Below are positions 25,013-33,720 of a DNA stretch of 64,000 nt, one piece after another. The position numbers and the translations under genes are program-made. Numbering within the stretch: the first letter of the stretch is position 1; each line of letters starts with the position of its first letter. The DNA is taken from contig NC_019771.1 of assembly GCF_000317695.1 (NCBI RefSeq), positions 5,198,001-5,262,000 on the forward strand, written 5' to 3'. This DNA comes from Anabaena cylindrica PCC 7122 (lineage in GTDB: Bacteria; Cyanobacteriota; Cyanobacteriia; Cyanobacteriales; Nostocaceae). The notes below the pieces were generated by a model that saw only the letters and a list, made by a program, of their open reading frames with translations, ran no database searches and was not told the origin of the DNA.

Positions 25013-26941
25013 ATGACCATGCACAATTCCGTTGAATTCCAAGACGCATTTGATGTAATTGTCGTCGGTGCAGGTCACTCCGGTTGCGAAGCAGCTTTAG
25101 CTACTGCCCGTCTCGGTTGTCGGACTCTGCTGTTAACCCTTAATCTAGATAGAATCGCTTGGCAACCTTGTAATCCAGCAGTAGGTGGCCCAGCAAAATC
25201 TCAATTAACTCATGAAGTAGATGCTTTGGGTGGAGAAATTGGCAAAGTTGCAGACCGCACCTATCTACAAAAACGTGTCCTCAACTCTTCACGAGGTCCG
25301 GCGGTGTGGGCATTAAGGGGGCAAACTGATAAGCGAGAATATGCAGCAGTCATGAAATCTATTGTCGAGAATCAAGACAATTTGACACTTCGTGAAGGCA
25401 TGGCTACCGATTTGGTGCTGGGTGCTAACGATGAAATTATCGGTGTACAAACTTACTTTGGCATGGCATTTCAATGCAAAGCCTTAATTATCACCACAGG
25501 CACATTCTTGGGTGGTAAAATTTGGGTGGGTAACAAGTCAATGGCCGCCGGACGTGCGGGAGAGTTTGCGGCTGAAGGATTAACAGAAACTCTCAATCGC
25601 TTAGGATTTGAAACGGGAAGATTAAAAACAGGAACACCTGCACGGGTAGATAGACGCTCGGCAGATTACAGTAAAATGGAAATTCAGCCGGGGGATAAAG
25701 AAGTCCGCTGGTTTAGCTTTGACCCCCAAGCCTGGGTAGAACGGGAACAACTGGCTTGTTACATGACCCGAACAACGGCGGAAACCCATCGTTTGATTCG
25801 GGAGAATTTGCATCTATCACCAGTTTATGGTGGTTGGGTGGAAGCGAAAGGACCCCGTTATTGTCCGAGTATTGAAGATAAGATTGTGCGTTTTGCGGAT
25901 AAAGAAAGCCACCAAATTTTTATTGAACCAGAAGGACGGGATATTCCTGAATTATACATCCAAGGATTTTCTACGGGTTTACCAGAAAATCTACAATTGT
26001 TGATGTTGCGGAGTCTCCCCGGTTTAGAAAACTGTGTGATGCTGCGTCCTGCCTATGCAGTGGAGTATGATTATATACCTGCAACTCAGTGTTATCCGAC
26101 CTTGATGACGAAGAAGGTGGAAGGGTTATTTTGCGCCGGACAAATTAATGGGACAACGGGTTATGAAGAAGCTGCTGCACAGGGTTTAGTCGCGGGTATT
26201 AATGCGGCGCGATTTGTCCGGGGTGAGGAAATGATAATTTTCCCCCGTGAGCAAAGTTACATCGGGACTTTGGTTGATGACTTGTGTACGAAGGATTTAC
26301 GGGAACCTTACCGAATGCTGACGAGTAGGTCTGAGTACCGCTTGTTACTGCGTTCTGATAATGCTGACCAACGGTTGACACCTTTAGGAAGAGAAATTGG
26401 TTTAATTGATGATCGTCGTTGGGATTTGTTTACTAGCAAACAAGAACAGATTACGGCAGAGAAAGAACGTTTGCATTCTACCAGAATTAAAGAACTTGAG
26501 GAAGTGGGGAGAGCGATCGCACTCGATACCCAACAAACAATTAAAGGCTCAATTACCCTCGCTGACTTATTACGTCGTCCAGGAATACATTATGTTGATT
26601 TGGAAAATTACGGACTAGGTAACACCAACCTTAACCAAGCCGAAAAAGAAGGTGCAGAAATAGACATTAAATATTCTGGTTATCTAGCCAGACAGCAAAA
26701 CCAAATCGAGCAAACCGCCCGTCAAGCCAACCGCCAATTACCTGCAAATTTAGACTACACAACAATTGATACTCTTTCTAAAGAAGCCAGAGAAAAGCTC
26801 AACAAGGTCAAACCCCTCACAATTGGTCAGGCATCTCGCATTGGCGGAGTTAATCCAGCTGATATCAACGCCTTACTAATTTATTTGGAAATAGGTAGAA
26901 CCAAGTCCCAGAAACAGTTATCGGTGTTAGCCGACACATAA
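25013..26941 (+). CDS. mnmG: tRNA uridine 5-carboxymethylaminomethyl modification enzyme MnmG
   Basis: This 642-residue protein is MnmG (GidA), which works with MnmE to install the cmnm5 group on U34 of certain tRNAs, using FAD and methylene-tetrahydrofolate. Diagnostic features are the FAD loop VVGAGHSGCEAALATARLG (about 17-35), CNPAVGGPAKSQLTHEVDALGG, TGTFLGGKIWVG, GRLKTGTPARVD, YCPSIEDKIVRF and the C-terminal helical MnmE/tRNA-binding part ending with RIGGVNPADINALLIYLE. Length is normal. ATG 25013 and ATG 25019 are both possible starts. Confidence 0.97.
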   Translation: MTMHNSVEFQDAFDVIVVGAGHSGCEAALATARLGCRTLLLTLNLDRIAWQPCNPAVGGPAKSQLTHEVDALGGEIGKVADRTYLQKRVLNSSRGPAVWALRGQTDKREYAAVMKSIVENQDNLTLREGMATDLVLGANDEIIGVQTYFGMAFQCKALIITTGTFLGGKIWVGNKSMAAGRAGEFAAEGLTETLNRLGFETGRLKTGTPARVDRRSADYSKMEIQPGDKEVRWFSFDPQAWVEREQLACYMTRTTAETHRLIRENLHLSPVYGGWVEAKGPRYCPSIEDKIVRFADKESHQIFIEPEGRDIPELYIQGFSTGLPENLQLLMLRSLPGLENCVMLRPAYAVEYDYIPATQCYPTLMTKKVEGLFCAGQINGTTGYEEAAAQGLVAGINAARFVRGEEMIIFPREQSYIGTLVDDLCTKDLREPYRMLTSRSEYRLLLRSDNADQRLTPLGREIGLIDDRRWDLFTSKQEQITAEKERLHSTRIKELEEVGRAIALDTQQTIKGSITLADLLRRPGIHYVDLENYGLGNTNLNQAEKEGAEIDIKYSGYLARQQNQIEQTARQANRQLPANLDYTTIDTLSKEAREKLNKVKPLTIGQASRIGGVNPADINALLIYLEIGRTKSQKQLSVLADT

Positions 26942-27062
26942 AATCAGAAAGAGCAAGTATAGTATGATGTGAGGGATCAGTATGATAGATGACATATATT
27001 TTTGTTGTGACATCATCAACTTGTCCTAAATTAGAGTAGAATTTAATACCATTGCTCAATCA

Positions 27063-27105
27063 ACTTGTCTCCTCTGGGACAAGTAATTTAGCTATTTATT
27101 TTTTT
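27063..27105 (+). terminator. Hairpin downstream of mnmG
   Basis: ACTTGTCTC (27063-27071) and GGGACAAGT (27076-27084) form a 9-bp stem with a CTCT loop; a T-rich stretch follows by 27098. It could end the mnmG transcript or lie in the leader of the next gene, which starts about 85 bp later. Confidence 0.5.
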
Positions 27106-27170
27106 TAACTTGATTTCCAGGTAATCGGGGTGTAGTTTACCCTTCCTAGCAGCTACAACAGAGGATGTCT

Positions 27171-28367
27171 ATGATCACAGAAGCCAGCACCCATCTAATT
27201 ATTTCCGAAGCAGCAGAGGACTTAATCCCCAATGAATCCCTGTCCATAGAAACTTACGCTGAAGGATTAATGGATGATCTCTTCAACGATATCGACAGCA
27301 TTCTAGATGGTCGGAGGAAACGTCCAGCCAAAACTGTGAGGGCAGAATATGTACCTATACAAACAGTTATGCTAAAGACTCCAGAAGTGGTTTTACCACA
27401 GAGAGTACACGGAACAGTTAAGGCGATGTCGCCAACCAAAAAGCAACAAACAAGTACATTAGTCTTTAATCACCCCTCTGTTACGGCTATTAGTACAAGA
27501 ACTCAACAAAATAGCAGTGGTTTAGGCAACCTGCTAATTATGGGAGCCACCTTAAGCTTGGCAATGGTGGGTACACTCTACCTCACAGATTCGAGACTGC
27601 TAACTAATCTCACTGCTAAATTGATTCCCCAGAGTTCACAAACAAGTCAGCCACAAGCGCCTGTAGTTATCAAACCAGACCCTCAAGCAGAGTTGGTTAA
27701 TTATATGCTGGAAGCCTTAGCAGTCATAGAACAGCAAGGAACAAGCACTAATCAGACATCAGCTAGATCTGGATTTCCGGCAGTAAATCTCAACCAAACT
27801 AACTCTTTGGCTTTGCCCAGTACCCAACCAATTGGGACTCTACCACCACCAGTATCTGCTAATAATGTAGCACCTGCTCCTAGTCGGGTAACAAATGTTG
27901 TTGAGCGCATATATATCCCTGTCTATCAAGCACCTCAACCCCTACGCCCATTACCACAGGTTTTGCCAATTCCGGCACTGGTATCCACACCTGAGACTGT
28001 GAAAAATCTTCCCAACGCGGCGCAACCAGCAAGCAAACCAATACCAGCAAAGGTGTTAACGGCAACCGTGAAGCCAGCAGGTAAACCTCAGCTACCTGCT
28101 ATAGCACCGCCAAAACTGCCAACAGCACCAGCAACTATTAAGCAACAAGTCTATTTACCACCTAGTTATTCCGCTGAATTGGAAGGATTACTAGAGTTAG
28201 GAAACAAATCTGCTGCTTTGTTTAAAATTGATGGTGTAACTCGCCGCATTAACCTGGGAGAGGGTATTGGCTCTAGTGGTTGGACACTAGTAGAGGTGAG
28301 TAATGGTGAGGCGATTATCCGCCGTAATGGCGAGGTGCGCTCAATTTATGCAGGTCAAAAATTGTGA
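27171..28367 (+). CDS. Hypothetical Pro-rich membrane protein with a PulC/PilP-like C-terminal domain
   Basis: I chose the ATG at 27171 because AGAGG lies 6 nt upstream; the frame also has an ATG at 27165. The protein (about 398 residues) has an acidic cytoplasmic N-terminus, one transmembrane helix (LGNLLIMGATLSLAMVGTLYL, about 120-140), a long Pro/Ala-rich linker, and a C-terminal domain of about 65 residues (ALFKIDGVTRRINLGEGIGSSGWTLVEVSNGEAIIRRNG, represented by its GEGIGSSGWTLVEV core). That domain resembles the HR-like domains of GspC and PilP, which connect inner and outer membrane parts of secretion and pilus machines. The link is inference; no pilus gene is nearby. Confidence 0.75.
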   Translation: MITEASTHLIISEAAEDLIPNESLSIETYAEGLMDDLFNDIDSILDGRRKRPAKTVRAEYVPIQTVMLKTPEVVLPQRVHGTVKAMSPTKKQQTSTLVFNHPSVTAISTRTQQNSSGLGNLLIMGATLSLAMVGTLYLTDSRLLTNLTAKLIPQSSQTSQPQAPVVIKPDPQAELVNYMLEALAVIEQQGTSTNQTSARSGFPAVNLNQTNSLALPSTQPIGTLPPPVSANNVAPAPSRVTNVVERIYIPVYQAPQPLRPLPQVLPIPALVSTPETVKNLPNAAQPASKPIPAKVLTATVKPAGKPQLPAIAPPKLPTAPATIKQQVYLPPSYSAELEGLLELGNKSAALFKIDGVTRRINLGEGIGSSGWTLVEVSNGEAIIRRNGEVRSIYAGQKL

Positions 28368-28381
28368 GAACTGGTTAATAC

Positions 28382-28409
28382 TCCCTGCCATAAATTGACG
28401 GGGATTTTT
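28382..28409 (+). terminator. Possible terminator between convergent genes
   Basis: TCCCTG and CGGGGA pair (one G-T) around an 11-nt loop, and five T residues follow. It lies 14 bp after the upstream stop. Confidence 0.5.
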
Positions 28410-28430
28410 AACAGTATTTCCGAACTTTGA

Positions 28431-29990
28431 TTAGCTTCTCAATGGAGCGTTAATTTCAAAGTGAATATGATTACTGTGACCACTCAGAGGAGTACAAAGA
28501 CCCTCTTGAATTAGCTGCTGATCATTGAAAAAAACTGCTCCTGTTCTGACTAGCTGTTGCTTGCGAATAGATTTCAGCAAGGCTCGCGTAGCATCTTGAT
28601 CGTATTCAGAACTTGACCAGACAATACCGCCAAAATTACCATTTTTCTTGGGCAAGAAAACATCACACATCATCCCGGTTTCATGACCGCGATGATCAGG
28701 GGTATCTCCTCCATAAGGTAGGCTAACATCATTAATCGCAAATGGCGCAGCCTTGGGGTGAGTACTACGATAACTATTTTGATAATCTTGAGCGATCGCT
28801 TTAATGACATCAGCTAACCAATGGGTTCCAAAATCATGATTATCATGAATTTCTGCTAGTTCACCATTAACAAAACCATTGTCAGGGTCACTTGCCGGCA
28901 TTAATACCCACTGCGGTGCATTAGCTGCTTGCAACCATCTATGAGTTATTTCACCAACATCAACTCTACCATCACCACTAACAGTACTGCGACCAACAAT
29001 AATTGACTGAAATAGTTTAATAGCATCAAATAATCCTCTATCTCGGTCTGCACTCTGAGGATCACCTACCCATTTGTAGCCTAACTCATACAATCTGCCT
29101 TTAACTGCTTTCACGTCATCAGCTTTATTGACTCCGCCAATTCCTACACTACCACTAAGTTCAATTACCTTTGCTGCTAATACACTAGATGTTGAAATTT
29201 GTTGAGTTTTTTGATTGCTAGGAACAACTACTTTGATGTTGAACTTAAGGATTTGGTCATTAATAGTAATTACTATTTGGCGATTGCCATCTTGGTTAAA
29301 TACAAAATTGAATTGCCATTTACCGTCCTGATTAATTAGTACACTGGGGGCTGGAAATTTATCATCAATTATCACTGACAAAAGTTTGCCACTATCAGCT
29401 AATTTTGCTAAACCTTCAACTCTGAAACCTTGACCTATTTCTACTTCTTTAGGCGCACGAATTAGTTGCAGTTGTTCTAATGTCGAAGGAATGATAACTT
29501 CCCCCTTATTAGTCAGTAATTCCTGTGCTTCAGGCAGTAGTTTAATAATTTTACTGACGTAGTTAGGATCAGATGAATATCCCTTACTTTTGAGAAATCC
29601 AATAAAGTTTTCTGGAGTATTAGTATGCTCTTCTAAACCTTTATAGGGAGAACGAGTTAAAAATTTCCAATAACCAATAATAAATGCATTAATATCTGTG
29701 AATTTACAAAACTCAACTTCTTCTAGCTCCGAAGAAATTTTTATCTTCACTGGCTCTGCAAAGCCTTTCATATGAGGACTTCGCCATTTTAATCCGGCAA
29801 AATTATTAGCATTAATGGCAAGTTCGCTTGTGGCTCTAGCAGATTCTAACAACCATTGAGCTAGGGTAACTTCTTTGAGAATTTGCCTATTGATATTACT
29901 AATCTTAGCAGTTTCAAGACCAACAGTTTTAAATATTACTTCTAAATCGCTGTTCAGATAATTTTTGACTAAATCGTTGAGTAATGTCAT
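28431..29990 (-). CDS. Two-enzyme murein hydrolase-like protein (GH73 + MepA/M15-like)
   Basis: This 519-residue protein starts with a mannosyl-glycoprotein endo-beta-N-acetylglucosaminidase (GH73-like) domain (about 15-150; QWLLESARATSELAINANNFAGLKW gives the catalytic Glu region, core QWLLESARATSELA). A beta-rich linker follows, then a peptidoglycan-binding-like repeat (VKAVKGRLYELGYKWVGDP, about 290-310), and a C-terminal zinc-peptidase-like domain with GHETGMMCDVFLP and SGHSNHIHFEI, which resemble the His/Asp ligands of MepA/M15 enzymes. Together this suggests cleavage of both glycan and peptide of peptidoglycan. No signal peptide is evident, so export could be non-classical. Confidence 0.8.
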   Translation of the reverse strand: MTLLNDLVKNYLNSDLEVIFKTVGLETAKISNINRQILKEVTLAQWLLESARATSELAINANNFAGLKWRSPHMKGFAEPVKIKISSELEEVEFCKFTDINAFIIGYWKFLTRSPYKGLEEHTNTPENFIGFLKSKGYSSDPNYVSKIIKLLPEAQELLTNKGEVIIPSTLEQLQLIRAPKEVEIGQGFRVEGLAKLADSGKLLSVIIDDKFPAPSVLINQDGKWQFNFVFNQDGNRQIVITINDQILKFNIKVVVPSNQKTQQISTSSVLAAKVIELSGSVGIGGVNKADDVKAVKGRLYELGYKWVGDPQSADRDRGLFDAIKLFQSIIVGRSTVSGDGRVDVGEITHRWLQAANAPQWVLMPASDPDNGFVNGELAEIHDNHDFGTHWLADVIKAIAQDYQNSYRSTHPKAAPFAINDVSLPYGGDTPDHRGHETGMMCDVFLPKKNGNFGGIVWSSSEYDQDATRALLKSIRKQQLVRTGAVFFNDQQLIQEGLCTPLSGHSNHIHFEINAPLRS

Positions 29991-30371
29991 AGTTTTCCCT
30001 GCACAAAAAGAATATATTTATTGAAATCTGTAATTTGAGATATAGTTAGCCTAAACATTATCTGCATTCGTGATCTCACTAGGGTCATATTATACAGCAA
30101 TCTTAAATATTAATAGAACCGTAGATATAACAAAACCAATAGACAAAGTGACTTTCTAGCTTTTAAGAGTTTCTGAAAAGATCAAAAAAGCAGTTCATAT
30201 TTTACAAATTATTAATTTAATATAAAGATGGTATGATGCATATTCACAACAGCAGAGATATATGGTTATAGTAAAATATACGGATAAAGTGCATGGTTCA
30301 TAATTATGGCGTGAAGCTTGATTTATAAGAAGTCTAACTGAAATTCAAAATAAAATCAATTTTTTACAGTT
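29991..30371. other. Divergent AT-rich intergenic region
   Basis: This 381-bp region separates the murein hydrolase gene and the comFB-like gene and should contain both promoters. It is AT-rich without clear repeats, terminators or RNA genes, and I cannot point to a specific operator. Confidence 0.4.
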
Positions 30372-30905
30372 ATGTCAAACCTACGTCCATCCTTAAATTC
30401 AGCAAATTCCCATTCTCAACAAACTGCATTTACAAAAAATTCTCGCAACGTAATGGAAATGCTGGTTGTAGACGAAGTGGAGAAACAAATCAAATCCTTG
30501 CCTCTCAAAACTGCTAACTACATCAAAGCATCAGAAGTTGTTGCTTATGCTTTAAACCGTTTACCTTGCCTGTATGCTACCAGTAGGAGAGGGTGGCAGC
30601 GACAATGGCATCATGGAAAAACAGAGTTATATCAGAAAATTACCACAGCTGTACGTCAAGGAATTATAGCTGTACAAAGAGATCCTTTGCGTGTTAATGA
30701 TCCTCTCAATTTTACAGCAGACCAAGCAGCCTTAGATGCTTTGGAAAAACTAAAAATTATATTGCAACGTCAAGACCTGTCATGGGATAACTTAAGTGAT
30801 GTAGTGGAGCAAACATTGCTCAATGAGTCACAAGGTAGGACTACCTGGCGTAAATCTGGTTGTTTAGAAAAGAATACATTTGACTGGGAAAAGCATCGGC
30901 TATAA
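30372..30905 (+). CDS. ComFB family protein (c-di-GMP receptor-like)
   Basis: This 177-residue protein carries a ComFB domain (about 26-115): NVMEMLVVDEVEKQIKSLP, KASEVVAYALNRLPCLYATSRRGWQRQ. In cyanobacteria ComFB-type proteins (for example CdgR of Anabaena) are c-di-GMP receptors that influence cell size, motility or competence, so a c-di-GMP effector role is the best guess. The N-terminal 25 residues are Ser/Asn-rich and probably disordered, and the C-terminal 60 residues are an extra outside the core. It is monocistronic and convergent with the next gene. Confidence 0.87.
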   Translation: MSNLRPSLNSANSHSQQTAFTKNSRNVMEMLVVDEVEKQIKSLPLKTANYIKASEVVAYALNRLPCLYATSRRGWQRQWHHGKTELYQKITTAVRQGIIAVQRDPLRVNDPLNFTADQAALDALEKLKIILQRQDLSWDNLSDVVEQTLLNESQGRTTWRKSGCLEKNTFDWEKHRL

Positions 30906-30922
30906 ATTAAAAGCTGATGCTG

Positions 30923-31534
30923 CTATTGCTTTTTAACACTAGCCTCCAGGGTTTTTACTTGAGTTTGCAATTGTTCTACCATTTGTTGATGCGATCGCTC
31001 TAACAAATAACCTGCCCAAACAAAGCTACCACCTAACACCGCAATTACAGTCACTAAAAGGCTAGTCAGCATTTTTACTTGAGAACGAAGTTGTTTGACT
31101 TCATAAATTTGGTATTGATTCTTATCCAGAGAGATGAGATTGCTATCTTCATTTTCTGCGACTATCTCCACCTTTGCATTTTCTACTTTTTCATTCTCTA
31201 TTATTTTGAACTCAATCTTGCTTCTTAGCCAATCAGCAATTAACTTAGGGCAATTACTCTTAAACCATTGCCAAGCAATCATCCTGAATGCCGGCTTAGA
31301 TAATTTAGAAATCCCCTTCAGAGTTTTATTAAGAGTCCGAGACTGAAACTTTTGGTTGATTAAATTAGTTGACCCAGCATCATAGAGACAATTTAAAATC
31401 AACTTAACTGTAATTTCTTCCCTGTAGATCAAATTTTCCAACAAGAGGAGAACATCTTGCATCAGTTTTTCTTCTCGTTCTGCTTCTGTCTGCAATTGTG
31501 TCAAATCAGTTGATGATTCTAATTGTTTAGGCAT
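30923..31534 (-). CDS. Hypothetical protein with C-terminal membrane helix
   Basis: The likely start is the ATG at 31534 (MPKQLESSTD); the frame continues upstream to 31630, but that part looks untranslated. The resulting protein of about 203 residues has a helical, charged N-terminal half (EAEREEKLMQDVLLLLENLIYREEI), one transmembrane helix near the C-terminus (LLVTVIAVLGGSFVWAGYLL) and a short coiled coil (HQQMVEQLQTQVKTLEASVKK). A tail-anchored cytoplasmic protein is suggested. I recognise no family. Confidence 0.65.
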   Translation of the reverse strand: MPKQLESSTDLTQLQTEAEREEKLMQDVLLLLENLIYREEITVKLILNCLYDAGSTNLINQKFQSRTLNKTLKGISKLSKPAFRMIAWQWFKSNCPKLIADWLRSKIEFKIIENEKVENAKVEIVAENEDSNLISLDKNQYQIYEVKQLRSQVKMLTSLLVTVIAVLGGSFVWAGYLLERSHQQMVEQLQTQVKTLEASVKKQ

Positions 31535-32008
31535 AGTTTTTGTATAAATTCCCAGTTTCCATTCAGTGCTTCCCTTTAAGTATACCGATATCAGAAAGCA
31601 TTTGCTAATTCCTCGATTTATTAGCGTCAAGCGACTAACCCATTAGCGGGAATAGATATGATCTACCTACAGTGGTAATGAATAACAATATCATTCAAAA
31701 ACAACTGTTTTATTTCTATACAAACACTTGATTTTATCAATTTAACCCTACCACCCTATCCTAGCGAACTAACCCTGTGGAAGATTGACTAAATTTTTCC
31801 CAAGCAACCACAACCTTATTAAGTACCAATCAACCCTAGAGCAAAACTGAAGAGAGTATGAATTTGATTATAATTTTTTAGGGCTATTGGCAATCTTTCA
31901 AAAAGTAGATTTGAAAGAAAATTGTTCTAGCAAATATATTGCTAAATGGGTATTGACAAGTTTAGAACTGCTAGTAAACAGATGGAATTAAATTACCGAT
32001 TACCAAAA
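31535..32008. other. Intergenic region downstream of purU
   Basis: This 474-bp stretch upstream of the hypothetical gene and downstream of purU is unique AT-rich DNA. I see no repeat array, RNA or additional gene. Confidence 0.4.
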
Positions 32009-32863
32009 TCACTCAAAAACTACTGTCCTATTCCCATATACCAAGACGCGATTTTGTAAATGTAATCTTACTGACCTAGCTAAAACAACTCGTTCTAAAT
32101 CCTTGCCCTTTCTCACCAAATCATCCACCTCATCTCGGTGACTTACCCGCACCACATCTTGCTCAATAATTGGGCCTGCATCTAAATCCGCAGTCGCATA
32201 ATGTGCCGTTGCCCCAATAATTTTCACACCTCTTTCAAAGGCTCGATGATAGGGATTAGCGCCGATAAAAGCTGGTAAAAATGAGTGATGAATATTAATA
32301 ATCTGCGGAAATTGTCGAATAAAATCAGCGCTGACAATTTGCATATATTTTGCCAATACAACTAAATCTATTTTGTACTGTTGTAGTAATTCTAATTGTT
32401 TAATTTCCTGTTCTTTTTTATTTTCTTTAGTAATAGGAATATAGTGATAGTCAATGCCAAATTTTTCTGCTACATCCTGTAGATGAGGGTGATTACTAAT
32501 AATTAGGGGAATTTCAGCATGAAACTCTTTTGAACGTTGTCGCCAAATCAAATCAAACAAACAATGGTCTTGACGACTAACCCAAATTGCTAGACGTGGA
32601 ACAGTATCAGAAAAGTGTAATTCCCACTTAGCATTTAAAGGTTGAGCAATCGCATTAAATGCTTTTGCAATTAAGTCTCGTGGTAGATTAAACCCATCTA
32701 ATTGCCATTCTAGGCGAGTGAGAAATAAACCAGCAGCAAAATCTGTATGCTGGTCGGCATGGATAATATTTCCACCATTGGAATAGATAAAATTGGCGAT
32801 TTTTGCTACTAGTCCCCGTTGATCAGGACAGGATATTAGTAAAGTTGCTGTTGGCTTAGTCAT
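32009..32863 (-). CDS. purU: Formyltetrahydrofolate deformylase PurU
   Basis: This 284-residue enzyme hydrolyses 10-formyl-tetrahydrofolate to formate and tetrahydrofolate, balancing one-carbon pools for purine synthesis. The N-terminal ACT domain (TLLISCPDQRGLVAKIANFIYSNGGNI, core CPDQRGLVAKIANF, about 10-25) is the usual regulatory part. The formyltransferase-like domain contains IINIHHSFLPAF, GANPYHRAFERGVKIIGATAHY and LDAGPIIEQD, with the catalytic His and Asp present. It lies 28 bp downstream of the DUF4340 gene and so may be the last gene of the Gld-like operon, although it has no obvious functional tie. Confidence 0.95.
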   Translation of the reverse strand: MTKPTATLLISCPDQRGLVAKIANFIYSNGGNIIHADQHTDFAAGLFLTRLEWQLDGFNLPRDLIAKAFNAIAQPLNAKWELHFSDTVPRLAIWVSRQDHCLFDLIWRQRSKEFHAEIPLIISNHPHLQDVAEKFGIDYHYIPITKENKKEQEIKQLELLQQYKIDLVVLAKYMQIVSADFIRQFPQIINIHHSFLPAFIGANPYHRAFERGVKIIGATAHYATADLDAGPIIEQDVVRVSHRDEVDDLVRKGKDLERVVLARSVRLHLQNRVLVYGNRTVVFE

Positions 32864-32891
32864 AAAATTTTATTTAAAATTTATTTATTTA

Positions 32892-33503
32892 CTATTTGTT
32901 GGGAATTGATTCAGGAAGACCCGGTAAAGGCTGTGATTCGCTGCTGTTTTCTACCTGTTTCCACTCGGATATTTCTCGGTTGACTGCATTTAAAAAATCT
33001 TTAGATACTAGCAATATATTGATATTATCATTTGTTTGATTAGTGGGATTAACTTGAGCATACAAAAAACTATTATTAAAATTAAGTTTGCCAATAATTA
33101 ACTGATGGCTTTGCTGATTTTTGAGTTTAATTTCGATATTTGTTGGGGATTTTTCTAAACCAAATTCACTTCGTTGATTATTGGGAATGGATAGAGTTTT
33201 CTCACTTGTGCCTTTGACTAATAAATCCAGCAAATAAGCAACAATCGCATCATTAGCGGGTTCTGATATTGGCGATTTTATTAGCCATTTTGGTGATTCA
33301 GGTTTATCGTTACGTTCTAGATTTAATGTTATGTCTTTTGTTTTGACTGTTAAAGACTGGACATCATCAGCAGTGAAAGTAAAAATCTGCTGCTTATTTT
33401 CCTGAACTTCTTCACGCTGAGTTGCACCTTTAATTTCATAAAGGTAAACAAAACCACCCAAACCCAGGGCTAAAAGTATCAAAATTAATGTTGTGCGTTT
33501 CAT
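32892..33503 (-). CDS. DUF4340 domain protein
   Basis: This 203-residue protein has an N-terminal membrane anchor (LILILLALGLGGFVYLYEI, about 5-23) and a DUF4340 beta-rich domain (FTFTADDVQSLTVKTKDITLNLER..., core TADDVQSLTVKTKD; later EFGLEKSPTNIEIKL). DUF4340 genes typically follow GldG-type auxiliary genes of uncharacterised ABC systems, and here the GldG-like gene is just upstream (217 bp). The function is unknown; the shared layout suggests an exported partner of that transporter. Confidence 0.85.
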   Translation of the reverse strand: MKRTTLILILLALGLGGFVYLYEIKGATQREEVQENKQQIFTFTADDVQSLTVKTKDITLNLERNDKPESPKWLIKSPISEPANDAIVAYLLDLLVKGTSEKTLSIPNNQRSEFGLEKSPTNIEIKLKNQQSHQLIIGKLNFNNSFLYAQVNPTNQTNDNINILLVSKDFLNAVNREISEWKQVENSSESQPLPGLPESIPNK

Positions 33504-33720
33504 TTATTAATTGGTCATTGGTAATTATACTAAAAAGATTGGAAATTTGATTTTTAAACGCAGAGGTTCGCTGAGGTAAACGCAAAGTGACGCAGAGTTT
33601 TTACTGAGGTTTTTGCTGTGAATTTTGTCATCCTATAAAGTCTATATATTAGCCGTTTTTAGTATAGAGGCAAAATAAATAAAGATAAATACTCTCCCTC
33701 ATCTCCCCAGTTTCAAATGT